A stretch of DNA of 22,076 bases from GCA-2726245 sp035513655 (GCA_035513655.1 DATKBV010000155.1:1-22076), one strand, 5' to 3'; counted from the first letter of the stretch, positions 1-7,676 are shown. Notes: generated by a model from the sequence alone, not told the origin. Program-made: numbers and translations.

Positions 1-2803
1 GGTAATTCTGCTGTCGGCGATCCAAGAGGCGAAGTTCCATCTCGAATGGAGCGCCCTTCTGGACACACGCCGCCCAGCGCTCGTGGGCAGCCGGGGCGTC
101 ATCGGGGTGCAGCAGCGGACCCCAAGTATCATTGGTCGCAGTTTGCGGCAGGCCGGTGAATTCGGACCAGCGGCGGTTTAGGTAGTCGATGTTGCCATCT
201 GGGCGGGCGGTCCACACGATCTGCGGCATGGCGTCGGCAAGCTGCCGGAAGCGCTGTTCGCTTCCCCGCAGCGCCTCCTCCATCGCTCTAATGTCGCCAA
301 TGTCGGTATTCGTCCCGAACCAATACAGGATTCGGCCCTGCTCGTCCCGCAGCGGATTGACGCGTGTAAGAAAGGGTCGAAACTGCTTGTCCTCACCCCT
401 GAGGGGGAACACCATGTCGAACGGCTCGCCGCTGGCAATGGACCCTTTCCACCGGTCCAGCACTTTCGGCAATGTCTCCGGGTCATGAACCGATTGCCAA
501 CCCCAGCCTTCCATCTCGTCCGGCGTCGTCCCGGTGTACTCATACCAGCGGCGGTTGTACCAGAAGATGTACCCGTCTGGCTTGGCCATCCATGCCAGTT
601 GCGGGATCGTATCGGCAAGCAGGCGAAGTTTCTCCTCGCTCTCCCGCACCGCCGCCTCGGCCCGCTTGCGCTCGGTGATGTCCCGTGTGAAGCAGCGGGT
701 GTGGACGAAGCCGCCTTCCTGGAACAACACGCTGGAGTCGATCAACACGTCCCTGATCGACCCGTCCTTGCACCGCAGCCGGGCCGGATAGTCGTTCAGT
801 TTCTCCCCGGTCTGCAAGCGGTGGAGAATGTCACTAATCACGTCCTCGTCGGCGTGAAAGTCGGCGATGTGGCGACCAACGTACTCTTCCCTGCTGTAGC
901 CGAGCAGGTCGAGCTCAGCTTTGTTGGCCCGCAGAATGGTCCCATCGGGGCCGACCCAATGCAGGCCCACTGTGGCGTTCTCGAAGAATTCTGCGAGTTC
1001 CTGTTCGCTCTGCCGGACTGTCGCCTCGGCGGTCGTCCGCTCGATGAACTGGCCCAGACTTGCGGCCACCGTTCCCATCATCTCCAGTAGGTCGGCATCG
1101 GGTTCGGGGATGCGCTTGGTGAAGAACTCGATCACGCCAAGTATCCGGTCGCCGACGGCGACCGGGCAGGCGAAGGCGCTGTGCAGGTCGTACTTGGCGG
1201 CGAAAGCGGCCCTGGGAAAATTGGCGTCTCGCACCACGTCGGGCAACCAGCGGGGCTTGCCAGTGGACCACACATGGCCCGGTAACCCTTCGCCCTTCTT
1301 AAAATCGCGGCTGAAACTGACCACCTCAAATTCGGTCACTGGCAGTTCCGGGTTGTGCCAGCTCTGAAGGCATTCGAGGCCGTCGCCGCCCTTGTTCACA
1401 ATCCAGAAGAACCCGACATCCCAGGCGAGGCTTTCGCACACCACCCGTAGGACTCTGTTCGCCCCCTCTCGAACATCGGACGCTTGGTTCAACACCTGAG
1501 TCACACCGAGTCGTGCATTGCGGTATTGTTCTGCCCTGGTCCGTTCACTAATGTCGCGCAAGTAGGCGGTGAACAGCGGCGGGCCGTCGGTTACGATGCG
1601 GGTGATGGCCAACTCCACGGGGAACTCGCTGCCGTCCGCACGCAGGGCCGGTAGTTCGAGCCGCTTGCCGAGGACCGGGCCTTCCCCGGTAGCAAGGTAG
1701 TGGGACATCCCTTGCTGATGTCGCTCACGGAGCGACGGCGGGATGATGAGATCGGCAAGCTCACGCCCGATGACATCGCCACGGGAGTAGCCGAACGTCC
1801 GTTCCGCAGCCGAGTTGAAGTCGAACACCTTCCCCTCGTGGTCCATCGAGATAATGCAGTCGAGGGCCGTCTCTAGGATGGCACTTTTCCGGTCCTCGCT
1901 CTCTCGAAGTTCTCGCTCTGCCCGTCGCTGCTCAGTCACGTCCCGGAAGATCAGCACGACGCCCCGGATCTTGCCCGCCGCATCCCGGATCGGGGCGGCG
2001 CTGTCGTCAATCGGCCGCTCGGTCCCGTCTTTGGCGATCAGGATCGTATGGTTGGCTAAACCAACGACCACATCCTCCCGCAGCACTCGCTCGACCGGAT
2101 TCTCGACGGGCAGCCGGGTGTTTTCATTGAGAATGGGGAACACCGTTTCAAGCGGCTCTCCCTCGGCGTAATTTGGAGTCCAGCCGGTGAGTTCTTCGGC
2201 CACGGCGTTCAGATAAGTGACCCGGCCCTGCGTGTCCGTGGCGATCACCGCATCGCCGATGCTGGCGAGCGTCACCCGCAGCCACTCCCGCTCCTCTTGC
2301 ACCTGCTCCTCGGCCCGCCGCCGCTGGAGGACAATCGCCGCCTGGTTCGCCCCGACCCCTAGTAGCGCCCGATCCCGCTCGGTCGGGAAGTCGGGGTTGC
2401 ACGAGCCGCTAACGAGAACTCCCTGATCGTCATTGCCGCCAAAGCGAATCACGGTGACATGCAGCGGCTCACCATCGAACGGATCGGAGATCATCACAGA
2501 CGATTCGGTCTGATCGGTGGTTAAGAGCGGAGCGAACGCCGCCCTCGCCACATCGACGGGCAATGCGTCGGACCGGTTCTTTCGACGCACGAATTCAATC
2601 ATGCCCTCCCCGTTCAGTGCCGCCAGCCGGACGTAGATCAGGTCGAGCGAAAGGGTGTCGAGTAGTACGTCGGCCAAGCTACTGGCGATCCGGTGGGGGC
2701 CGAGGCCGATCCAGACGGCGGGGAGGGTCGAGAGAGCGACCAAATCCCGCACCGTCCGCCGCAGGCGGCGGTTCTCGTCAGAAGCATTCACTGGTTGCTC
2801 CAT
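1..2803 (-). CDS. Multi-PAS/GAF sensor protein, C-terminal part cut off by window edge (probable sensor histidine kinase)
   Basis: An uninterrupted minus-strand frame of 934 codons runs from an ATG at 2803 off the left edge. Reading it through gives a degenerate GAF-like N-terminus (about residues 1-165), a short linker helix, PAS 1 (about 171-295), PAS 2 (301-420), a GAF domain (428-590), PAS 3 (598-715), PAS 4 (721-840) and PAS 5 (from 844). The PAS repeats end in PAC-type signatures such as DVTEQRRAE, DISERTRAE and DITERKRAE, followed by RESE/GSEQRF linkers. No membrane segment is seen, so it should be cytosolic. Such arrays usually feed a histidine kinase, less often GGDEF or a phosphatase, but the output module lies outside the window. 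The start has only a weak ribosome-binding site. The MEDS gene ends 37 bp upstream on the same strand, suggesting one transcript. The gene is G+C-rich with frequent CGG arginine codons. Confidence 0.88.
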   Translation of the reverse strand, partial: MEQPVNASDENRRLRRTVRDLVALSTLPAVWIGLGPHRIASSLADVLLDTLSLDLIYVRLAALNGEGMIEFVRRKNRSDALPVDVARAAFAPLLTTDQTESSVMISDPFDGEPLHVTVIRFGGNDDQGVLVSGSCNPDFPTERDRALLGVGANQAAIVLQRRRAEEQVQEEREWLRVTLASIGDAVIATDTQGRVTYLNAVAEELTGWTPNYAEGEPLETVFPILNENTRLPVENPVERVLREDVVVGLANHTILIAKDGTERPIDDSAAPIRDAAGKIRGVVLIFRDVTEQRRAERELRESEDRKSAILETALDCIISMDHEGKVFDFNSAAERTFGYSRGDVIGRELADLIIPPSLRERHQQGMSHYLATGEGPVLGKRLELPALRADGSEFPVELAITRIVTDGPPLFTAYLRDISERTRAEQYRNARLGVTQVLNQASDVREGANRVLRVVCESLAWDVGFFWIVNKGGDGLECLQSWHNPELPVTEFEVVSFSRDFKKGEGLPGHVWSTGKPRWLPDVVRDANFPRAAFAAKYDLHSAFACPVAVGDRILGVIEFFTKRIPEPDADLLEMMGTVAASLGQFIERTTAEATVRQSEQELAEFFENATVGLHWVGPDGTILRANKAELDLLGYSREEYVGRHIADFHADEDVISDILHRLQTGEKLNDYPARLRCKDGSIRDVLIDSSVLFQEGGFVHTRCFTRDITERKRAEAAVRESEEKLRLLADTIPQLAWMAKPDGYIFWYNRRWYEYTGTTPDEMEGWGWQSVHDPETLPKVLDRWKGSIASGEPFDMVFPLRGEDKQFRPFLTRVNPLRDEQGRILYWFGTNTDIGDIRAMEEALRGSEQRFRQLADAMPQIVWTARPDGNIDYLNRRWSEFTGLPQTATNDTWGPLLHPDDAPAAHERWAACVQKGAPFEMELRLLDRRQQNY

Positions 2804-2840
2804 ATGCGATCCAAACCGACTTCCGAGTGAATGTGCATTC

Positions 2841-3482
2841 TCATGCGGCGACTTCTGAACGGCCTCGCTCCTTCAGTTCCTTCAGCATCTCGTCGGGCGG
2901 AACGTAGAACGGATTCTCCTGGAGGATGCCGCCGATGATGACCATCGGGTGCGTCCGCATGATGTCGATCACCACGCTGGCATCGAACCGGGACAGGTCG
3001 TAGGTGCAGACGACCGGATCGTGGTATTCCGGCAGGATGTGGTTGAGCCGGGTTTCGTATTCCACGATGTCGTGGACGCCGGGCAAGTCCTCCAGCGCCC
3101 ACTCCATGTTGGCGACCAGCCGGGTCAGCTTGCCAGGTTGCTTCTTGGCCGGGTCCAGGGCCTCTTTAATCGTCTCGATCATCCGGTACTGGTCGAAATG
3201 GTCGTCCTTGATGTACGCCTCTTGCCAGCGGCGGACTTCGAGTTGCCCATTCTCCTCGGCGTCGGTCACGTTGATGCCTTCCTCCTCCAACCGACGCAGG
3301 TGGTCGGGCCGGTGCTTGGGGTCAACGACGTGGAAGGCCCGGTCGCCATTCTCGAAGCCGTCCTTGATGAAGGGTATCAGCACCCGGTACTCCTCCTCTT
3401 TCGAGTGGAAGAAGGCACAGACGTGGCAGGAGCGGCTGAGGGCCGACCCGGCCAGTCGGACCGGCGGTGTCATTCCGGTCAT
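2841..3482 (-). CDS. MEDS (DcmR-like) sensory domain protein
   Basis: The 213-residue product is almost entirely a MEDS domain, the sensory module named from methanogens, methylotrophs and DcmR. Supporting features are the N-terminal SCHVCAFFHSKEEE segment with a Cys-His-Val-Cys cluster (residues 19-22), the LIPFIKDGFENGDRAFHVVD block, and the closing THPMVIIGGILQENPFYV segment. There is no HTH or kinase domain, so it is a stand-alone sensor that probably works with the PAS protein encoded 37 bp downstream. The open frame extends upstream to 3557. I chose the ATG at 3482 because AAGGAG (3489-3494) sits 6 bp before it; an ATG at 3488 would directly abut that site. The ligand is unknown; MEDS domains have been proposed to sense hydrocarbon derivatives. 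Family assignment is confident, pairing with the neighbour is inferred. Confidence 0.85.
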   Translation of the reverse strand: MTGMTPPVRLAGSALSRSCHVCAFFHSKEEEYRVLIPFIKDGFENGDRAFHVVDPKHRPDHLRRLEEEGINVTDAEENGQLEVRRWQEAYIKDDHFDQYRMIETIKEALDPAKKQPGKLTRLVANMEWALEDLPGVHDIVEYETRLNHILPEYHDPVVCTYDLSRFDASVVIDIMRTHPMVIIGGILQENPFYVPPDEMLKELKERGRSEVAA

Positions 3483-3787
3483 GGTCATCTCCTTTTCTTC
3501 AGTTCGTGGCTGCTGTCCGAATCCGGTAATTCTACCAACCGCCCGTGAGCCAGTCACCAGGCGACGTGCCTCCCATACAATTTCCCCGAGCCGCCACCGT
3601 GCCGACGCAAAACTTCCGCCAGCTCCAGGCGGCTAATCTGCAGCATCTGGTCGCTGGGAGTGCGGACTTCGTTGTCCTTGGCGCCGGCCTGTCGTCGTCA
3701 TGATGGGAGGACATCCGATCAAGCTGGGCCGCGTTCCGGCAAAAGCGGCGACTGGGTTCATTTAAACCTGCCGCTCAAGCACGGACG
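3483..3787. other. Intergenic spacer (305 bp) with a short unexplained open frame
   Basis: This gap lies between the MEDS gene and the next minus-strand gene. It holds a minus-strand open frame with no ATG, from just after an upstream TGA (3698-3700) to a TGA at 3554-3556. It reads plausibly protein-like (it includes SDQMLQISRLELAEVLRRHG) but I do not recognise it; it could be the tail of a decayed gene. I see no clear terminator or strong promoter. Confidence 0.4.
3489..3494 (-). promoter_or_regulatory. Shine-Dalgarno site of the MEDS gene
   Basis: The minus strand reads AAGGAG here, 6 bp before the ATG at 3482. It decides the start against the longer frame that begins at 3557. Confidence 0.7.
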
Positions 3788-4531
3788 CTATTTGATTGCT
3801 ATGGCCTGCTGTAAAGGTCGAAGAACGTGGTCGATGACGTAGCTATCGACAAGCTCTCGACAGACCTCCGCTAAGCGGCGCATCGCGGCCTCAAAGCTTT
3901 CACCCGCATCGAGACTCCCGTAGCGGCGAGCGGTCAGATACACGCTGATCTGCTCCTCGGGGTAATCGCCAGTTCGAACATGGTACGCAGTCGTCCGCGT
4001 CTCGATACTCAACCGACACTGCGTTCGACATTCGGCATCGAGCGCAAATTGAATCGACGGTTCGTGACAGATGACGGTGGCACCAGGAATGTCGACGAGC
4101 CGCTCAAAGGCCGGAGTCATGCCCAACGCTTCGACGAGCAGTTCGTTGTGGTTGCCGCGATAGGTGAAGTCGAAACCGTACATAACATTCAACGACTCAC
4201 AATCGATGGGGCTAATCGATAAAGCATACGGAGCCTGGTCCAATACCAGCGAGTGTTGCCGAAGGACATCCTCGATCGAAGTCGGATTCACCTGCCCCGA
4301 GCAAACGCGCCGGCTTTCCACGGCAACCCACCGATAGTTGCCCTGATCTTTGTCTTCTTCCAGGACAAACTCACCTCGGTCGCGGTTGTAAAAATTCCGC
4401 ATGGTCGGATACTGCTTTCTCATCTGTTCGAAAAAGTGCAGCACCGTCTCGCGGGTCTGGGGCAAATCCATCTCCGTATTCAATGTCATGTTGACGTAAT
4501 AATCGTCGCTAAACGCGTCGTAATTCTGCAT
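3788..4531 (-). CDS. Hypothetical protein, probably conserved in planctomycetes
   Basis: A 247-residue soluble protein with no signal peptide or membrane segment. It begins MQNYDAFSDDYYVNMTLNTE and continues with a helical block around DLPQTRETVLHFFEQMRKQ, a central FDFTYRGNHNELLVEALG segment, and a C-terminal helix containing RRLAEVCRELVDSYVIDHVL. The pattern suggests a compact alpha/beta protein. I recall similar proteins from planctomycetes but know no function. The start is well supported: GAGGAG (4540-4545) lies 8 bp upstream. It is transcribed divergently from the alkyltransferase gene and has a 180-bp upstream region. It stands alone, with no obvious operon partner. It is surely a real gene; its role is unknown. 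Confidence 0.8.
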   Translation of the reverse strand: MQNYDAFSDDYYVNMTLNTEMDLPQTRETVLHFFEQMRKQYPTMRNFYNRDRGEFVLEEDKDQGNYRWVAVESRRVCSGQVNPTSIEDVLRQHSLVLDQAPYALSISPIDCESLNVMYGFDFTYRGNHNELLVEALGMTPAFERLVDIPGATVICHEPSIQFALDAECRTQCRLSIETRTTAYHVRTGDYPEEQISVYLTARRYGSLDAGESFEAAMRRLAEVCRELVDSYVIDHVLRPLQQAIAIK

Positions 4532-4539
4532 CCGAAGAA

Positions 4540-4545
4540 CTCCTC
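4540..4545 (-). promoter_or_regulatory. Shine-Dalgarno site of the hypothetical gene ending at 3788
   Basis: The minus strand reads GAGGAG, 8 bp before the ATG at 4531, a near-ideal spacing that fixes the start. Confidence 0.65.
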
Positions 4546-4636
4546 GAACGGAGGATCGAAGTGACGCCGGCTCAAACGCTTAACACCCGATTGCGTGGGG
4601 CGAAAGTTCCGACGAGTTGAATGATGCGGGGCTCAG

Positions 4637-4642
4637 TATAAA
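4637..4642 (+). promoter_or_regulatory. Possible -10 element of the alkyltransferase promoter
   Basis: TATAAA (5 of 6 to the sigma-70 -10 consensus) lies 70 bp before the alkyltransferase start in the divergent intergenic region. The nearest -35-like hexamer, TTGAAT, is only 14 bp upstream, which is too short, so the call is weak. Confidence 0.25.
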
Positions 4643-4711
4643 ATGACTCGGCAACGGCTGTCAAAGTGACCGGCTTCCGACACGTAACACCTGATGTGAA
4701 GGCAACTTGCC

Positions 4712-5302
4712 ATGACGACTCCATCCTACGCAGGAATTCGCCCGAAGGCTAGGACCCAGCATAACCGAGGTTCTCACGTGACAACCTTCGAATCGAGCCT
4801 AGGCTGGATGGCTGCGGCTTGGCTCGACGGACGTTTGGCACGCCTGACATTCGGGCATTCGTCACCGCAAACTGCGGCATTTCATTTAGCAGTTCATGAA
4901 CTTCCCACCGATGCGACCGTTTCGACGAGGCGATTCATCAGGCGGCTTCAAGCGTTTGCGGATGGCAAGCGAAGTGATGACTTCCTAGATGTCCCCTTAC
5001 TCGTGTCGGAGATGACACCATTTCAGCAAGCGGTAATTGACCATTGCCGCAGAATCCCCGTTGGCGAGACATTGAGCTACGCGGGACTCGCCAACGCAGC
5101 GGGACATCCAGGAGCCGCGCGAGCCGTGGGGCGTGTGATGGCGACCAACCGATTCCCGCTTGTCGTCCCGTGCCATCGGGTTCTCGCGGCGAGCGGAGCG
5201 CTCGGCGGCTTTTCGGCTCCGCAAGGAGTCGCCATGAAGCGGCGACTGCTGACACTAGAACAAATAATTCGTCGCCCCAAAAGATTGTCAGCGTCGCCAT
5301 AG
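4712..5302 (+). CDS. Methylated-DNA--[protein]-cysteine S-methyltransferase (O6-alkylguanine-DNA alkyltransferase)
   Basis: This 196-residue protein transfers the alkyl group from O6-alkylguanine in DNA to its own cysteine, a single-use repair reaction in the cytosol. The C-terminal catalytic domain is complete. It has the recognition-helix region RAVGRVMATNRFPL (about 137-150), the active-site PCHR motif with Cys154, and the following LGGFSAPQGVAMKRRLLTLE segment typical of Ogt/MGMT enzymes. The N-terminal half (about 25-95) is a weakly conserved MGMT N-domain. There is no AdaA zinc or AraC domain, so it is not a full Ada regulator. The start at 4712 has GAAGG 9 bp upstream; a GTG at 4778 is an alternative that would drop a poorly conserved N-terminal extension. 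It is followed 51 bp later by the metallohydrolase gene, possibly co-transcribed. Confidence 0.93.
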   Translation: MTTPSYAGIRPKARTQHNRGSHVTTFESSLGWMAAAWLDGRLARLTFGHSSPQTAAFHLAVHELPTDATVSTRRFIRRLQAFADGKRSDDFLDVPLLVSEMTPFQQAVIDHCRRIPVGETLSYAGLANAAGHPGAARAVGRVMATNRFPLVVPCHRVLAASGALGGFSAPQGVAMKRRLLTLEQIIRRPKRLSASP

Positions 5303-5353
5303 GCGGCTTCAATAGTCACGGCCGTCAAAGAAATCAATCATTTTGGAGAATCC

Positions 5354-6988
5354 ATGAATCGAATGTTTACCGCCTCGCTCGCAATCTGGGCAGCGTTAAC
5401 CGTGCCGGATTTCGCAGCCAGCCACGAAACGACGCGCCACGCTTTCTCGCAAACCCGACAACTCGCCCAAGCGGAGACGGACGCTAACGCCGAGGACCTG
5501 AAACAACTGCCGCGGGAACGGTGCCAGTTGCAGATTGACGTTGTTACCGATGACGATCAAGCTCTTCCAGCGGTCGTCAGAATCGTCAATCCGAAGACAG
5601 GCAAGACAATCCCGCTGACTGGCGAGATCCATCGAAATCTGCATTGGTACTCGCTCGACGCCGCTGCCAAGGTGGCTGTGCCGCGGATGAAACTTCGCAT
5701 CGAAGCAATCCGTGGACTCGATACAGAACTGGCAACTGCCGAGATCGATTTGACCGGAAGATCTGAAGCGTCGGTGAAGCTTTCCTTAAAGAACTTTTAC
5801 GACGCCCATTTTCGGGGCTTGCGAGGTGGCAACACGCACTTGCACTTGATGAGGCTCACGCATGAGGAGGCCCTCCGTTATCTTCGGGTTGTCCCCCAGA
5901 GTGACGCCATTGACCTGGTTTACTTGTCGTACCTGCGCCGCGTCCCCGACGAGCGGCATTACATCTCGAATCAAATCGTCGCGGACAGCTTCAGCGGAGG
6001 CAGCTTACACCGTTTATCGCAGCAGGGCATTTTGTTCGACAACGGCCAGGAACACCGCCACAATTTTGGACGCGGCGATCAAGGCTATGGCCACGTCATG
6101 CTGCTCAACCTGGCACATCTAATTCAGCCGGTCAGCCTCGGTCCCGGCATCATGGGTGTGGGAACGGATGACACGCCATTACAGAACGGAATACGGGCTG
6201 CTCACGCGGATCAAGCGACCGTGATTTGGTGCCATAATACGTTCGGCTTTGAAGACATCCCGAACTGGATGGCGGGATTGATCCACGCCCAGAATATCTA
6301 TGATGGCGGAGCGCACGGCACCTACGAGGACACATTCTATCGCTATCTGAATTTGGGGCTGAAGGTTCCATTTTCGACGGGTACGGATTGGTTTATGTAT
6401 GACTTTTCACGTGTTTATGTTCCGATGTACGACGACTTGACGAGCGCCGCTTGGCTCAAGGAGTTACGAGACGGTCGTTCATTCATTACAAACGGCCCCT
6501 TTTTGGAGCTGGAAGCCGAGCGCGGTGGACTTGGCGAGACGTTATTGCTCCCCGCGCCGAATCGTGTGACCTTCATGGCCAAGGGCATGGGACGCGTGGA
6601 TTTTGGCCAACTCGAAATGATCTACAACGGGCAAGTTGTCGATCACGCCGTCGCTAAGAAGGAAGGCGGATACTATCACGTAGACAAGCATTTTCGCGTG
6701 GAAATCACAGAGTCAGGGTGGGTCGCATTGCGGATTAAACCGGACGCCAATGTTAATGAACTCGGCCGTCCGCTGTTTGCTCACACCAGCCCGATCTACA
6801 TCGAAGTTGGCGGCAAGACGATCTTCCGAAAGGAGACTGCCGCGCAGCTGGTTGCTGAGATGCAACAGAGCGTGGAGACAATCAAGGCACTCGGCAAGTT
6901 CACCAGCGATGCCACGCGTGCCCAATTGCTTTCCGTGTATGAAACCGAGATCAAGAAACTGGAAGCACGAATTGAACGCGAGAAGTAA
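5354..6988 (+). CDS. Exported CehA/McbA family metallohydrolase (PHP-like)
   Basis: The 544-residue product begins with a signal peptide (about residues 1-22) and should be exported. An N-terminal beta-rich domain (about 55-145, with a segment resembling peptide-associated or Ig-like folds) precedes a PHP-like metallohydrolase domain. Candidate metal ligands are the HxH motif in GNTHLHL (His162, His164), Glu233 in GQEHRH, His247 in YGHVMLLN, His294 in WCHNTFG and Asp345 in STGTDW. These match the CehA/McbA layout, named after a carbaryl hydrolase, but the family is broad and the substrate cannot be told. The last 55 residues are charged and helical. GGAG lies 5 bp upstream of the start. The gene ends at a compact bidirectional terminator shared with the HU gene. 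Confidence 0.85.
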   Translation: MNRMFTASLAIWAALTVPDFAASHETTRHAFSQTRQLAQAETDANAEDLKQLPRERCQLQIDVVTDDDQALPAVVRIVNPKTGKTIPLTGEIHRNLHWYSLDAAAKVAVPRMKLRIEAIRGLDTELATAEIDLTGRSEASVKLSLKNFYDAHFRGLRGGNTHLHLMRLTHEEALRYLRVVPQSDAIDLVYLSYLRRVPDERHYISNQIVADSFSGGSLHRLSQQGILFDNGQEHRHNFGRGDQGYGHVMLLNLAHLIQPVSLGPGIMGVGTDDTPLQNGIRAAHADQATVIWCHNTFGFEDIPNWMAGLIHAQNIYDGGAHGTYEDTFYRYLNLGLKVPFSTGTDWFMYDFSRVYVPMYDDLTSAAWLKELRDGRSFITNGPFLELEAERGGLGETLLLPAPNRVTFMAKGMGRVDFGQLEMIYNGQVVDHAVAKKEGGYYHVDKHFRVEITESGWVALRIKPDANVNELGRPLFAHTSPIYIEVGGKTIFRKETAAQLVAEMQQSVETIKALGKFTSDATRAQLLSVYETEIKKLEARIEREK

Positions 6989-7001
6989 CCTTGCGAATAA
7001 A

Positions 7002-7035
7002 AAAACCACTCGACCCAAGCGGATCGAGTGGTTTT
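7002..7035. terminator. Bidirectional Rho-independent terminator
   Basis: A perfect 12-bp inverted repeat, AAAACCACTCGA (7002-7013) and TCGAGTGGTTTT (7024-7035), encloses a 10-base loop. The A/T ends provide a U-run for transcripts from either side. It sits 13 bp after the metallohydrolase stop and 33 bp after the HU stop, so it can serve both convergent genes. Confidence 0.9.
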
Positions 7036-7068
7036 AAGTGGCTTCTCACAAGCACTTGCGAAGCGAGC

Positions 7069-7389
7069 TTAGACCATGTCTTTCAGTGCCTTCAGCGGAC
7101 GCACCTTGACGACATTGCGAGCTGGCTTTGCGGCGGCTTCGACCATATCGCCGGTTGCCGGATTGCGGACCATTCGTTTTGGCAGCGCGGGCTTGTTTTG
7201 ACGCACGATTTTGCACAATCCTGGAATCGTGAATGCGCCTGGGCCTTTCTTGCCGACGGCCTTGTTGATCTCGTCGGTCATCGCGTCGAAAACAGCTTGA
7301 ACCTGCTTCTTCGTCAGGCCGGTCGTTTCCGAGATGTTGGTGAGGACTTCAGTCTTCGTGGGCGGTTTCGTGGCTGCCACTTTTGTCAT
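7069..7389 (-). CDS. HU/IHF family nucleoid-associated DNA-binding protein
   Basis: This 106-residue basic protein matches bacterial histone-like HU: the N-terminal dimerisation helices (KTEVLTNISETTGLTKKQVQ, about 12-31), the GAFTIPGLCKI beta segment (51-61), and the DNA-binding arm ending in RNPATGDMVEAAAKPARNVV (75-94) with a closing KVRPLKALK. It binds and bends DNA as a dimer and helps compact the chromosome. It has a short extra Ala/Lys/Pro N-terminus, and the arm lacks the aromatic residue usual at the Phe-Lys site (Asn-Val-Val instead). AAGGAGGG (7399-7406) lies 9 bp upstream and fixes the start. It is monocistronic, ending at the shared terminator. Its upstream region contains phased A-tracts and a duplicated GGTTTACC element, possible autoregulatory signals. 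Confidence 0.93.
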   Translation of the reverse strand: MTKVAATKPPTKTEVLTNISETTGLTKKQVQAVFDAMTDEINKAVGKKGPGAFTIPGLCKIVRQNKPALPKRMVRNPATGDMVEAAAKPARNVVKVRPLKALKDMV

Positions 7390-7392
7390 GAC

Positions 7393-7419
7393 GGTTTACC
7401 CTCCTTAGTAAGGTTTACC
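7393..7419. repeat. Duplicated GGTTTACC element around the HU ribosome-binding site
   Basis: GGTTTACC occurs at 7393-7400 and again at 7412-7419, 19 bp apart (nearly two helical turns), flanking the HU Shine-Dalgarno sequence AAGGAGGG (minus strand, 7399-7406). The octamer is itself almost palindromic. The repeat is directly visible; a role as operator or RNA element is inference. Confidence 0.45.
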
Positions 7420-7422
7420 TGA

Positions 7423-7428
7423 GTTATA
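7423..7428 (-). promoter_or_regulatory. Possible -10 element of the HU gene
   Basis: The minus strand reads TATAAC (5 of 6 to consensus) 34 bp before the HU start codon, just upstream of the duplicated GGTTTACC element. No good -35 hexamer is found at 17 bp, so the call is tentative. Confidence 0.25.
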
Positions 7429-7504
7429 GGACCACATGTCTGCTTACGCTCAGAACGCGATGATTAGAAGCATTAGAGGCGAAATTGCAAGCAGGCCAAA
7501 CGTC

Positions 7505-7530
7505 AAAACATCGCAAAAACTACGAAAAAA
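7505..7530. other. Phased A-tracts, predicted intrinsically curved DNA
   Basis: A-runs at 7505-7508, 7515-7519 and 7525-7530 have centres 10.5 bp apart, exactly one helical turn, which is the classic pattern for intrinsic curvature. They lie about 120-140 bp upstream of the HU start codon. The phasing is seen directly; a regulatory role is inferred. Confidence 0.55.
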
Positions 7531-7647
7531 CTCGAAGTCTGACGGTTTTCCCCAAGCTCTTCGTGGGCCTTTTACGCCCCGTGCCACCTTTCGAACCGCT
7601 CCCCTTCCTGCAATTTCGCACGTATGCTTAAGTGCGAAAACGAAAAC

Positions 7648-7676
7648 TTGCCACAGACCACCTATTTTAATAAGAT
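7648..7676 (+). promoter_or_regulatory. Candidate sigma-70 promoter for the propeller/TPR gene
   Basis: TTGCCA (7648-7653, 5 of 6 to the -35 consensus) and TAAGAT (7671-7676, 4 of 6 to the -10 consensus) are separated by 17 bp. Transcription would start near 7683, giving a leader of about 155 bases. Confidence 0.35.

Noticed and set aside
485..1090. Plus-strand open frame of 201 codons in the sensor region
   Set aside because: The minus strand reads continuously as PAS and GAF domains; this frame is a G+C-driven mirror.
1..2803. Suspected frameshifts in the PAS/GAF gene, since it breaks into short pieces in simple start-to-stop listings
   Set aside because: Reading the minus strand codon by codon from 2803 gives one unbroken frame to the window edge; it is cut by the window, not by mutation.
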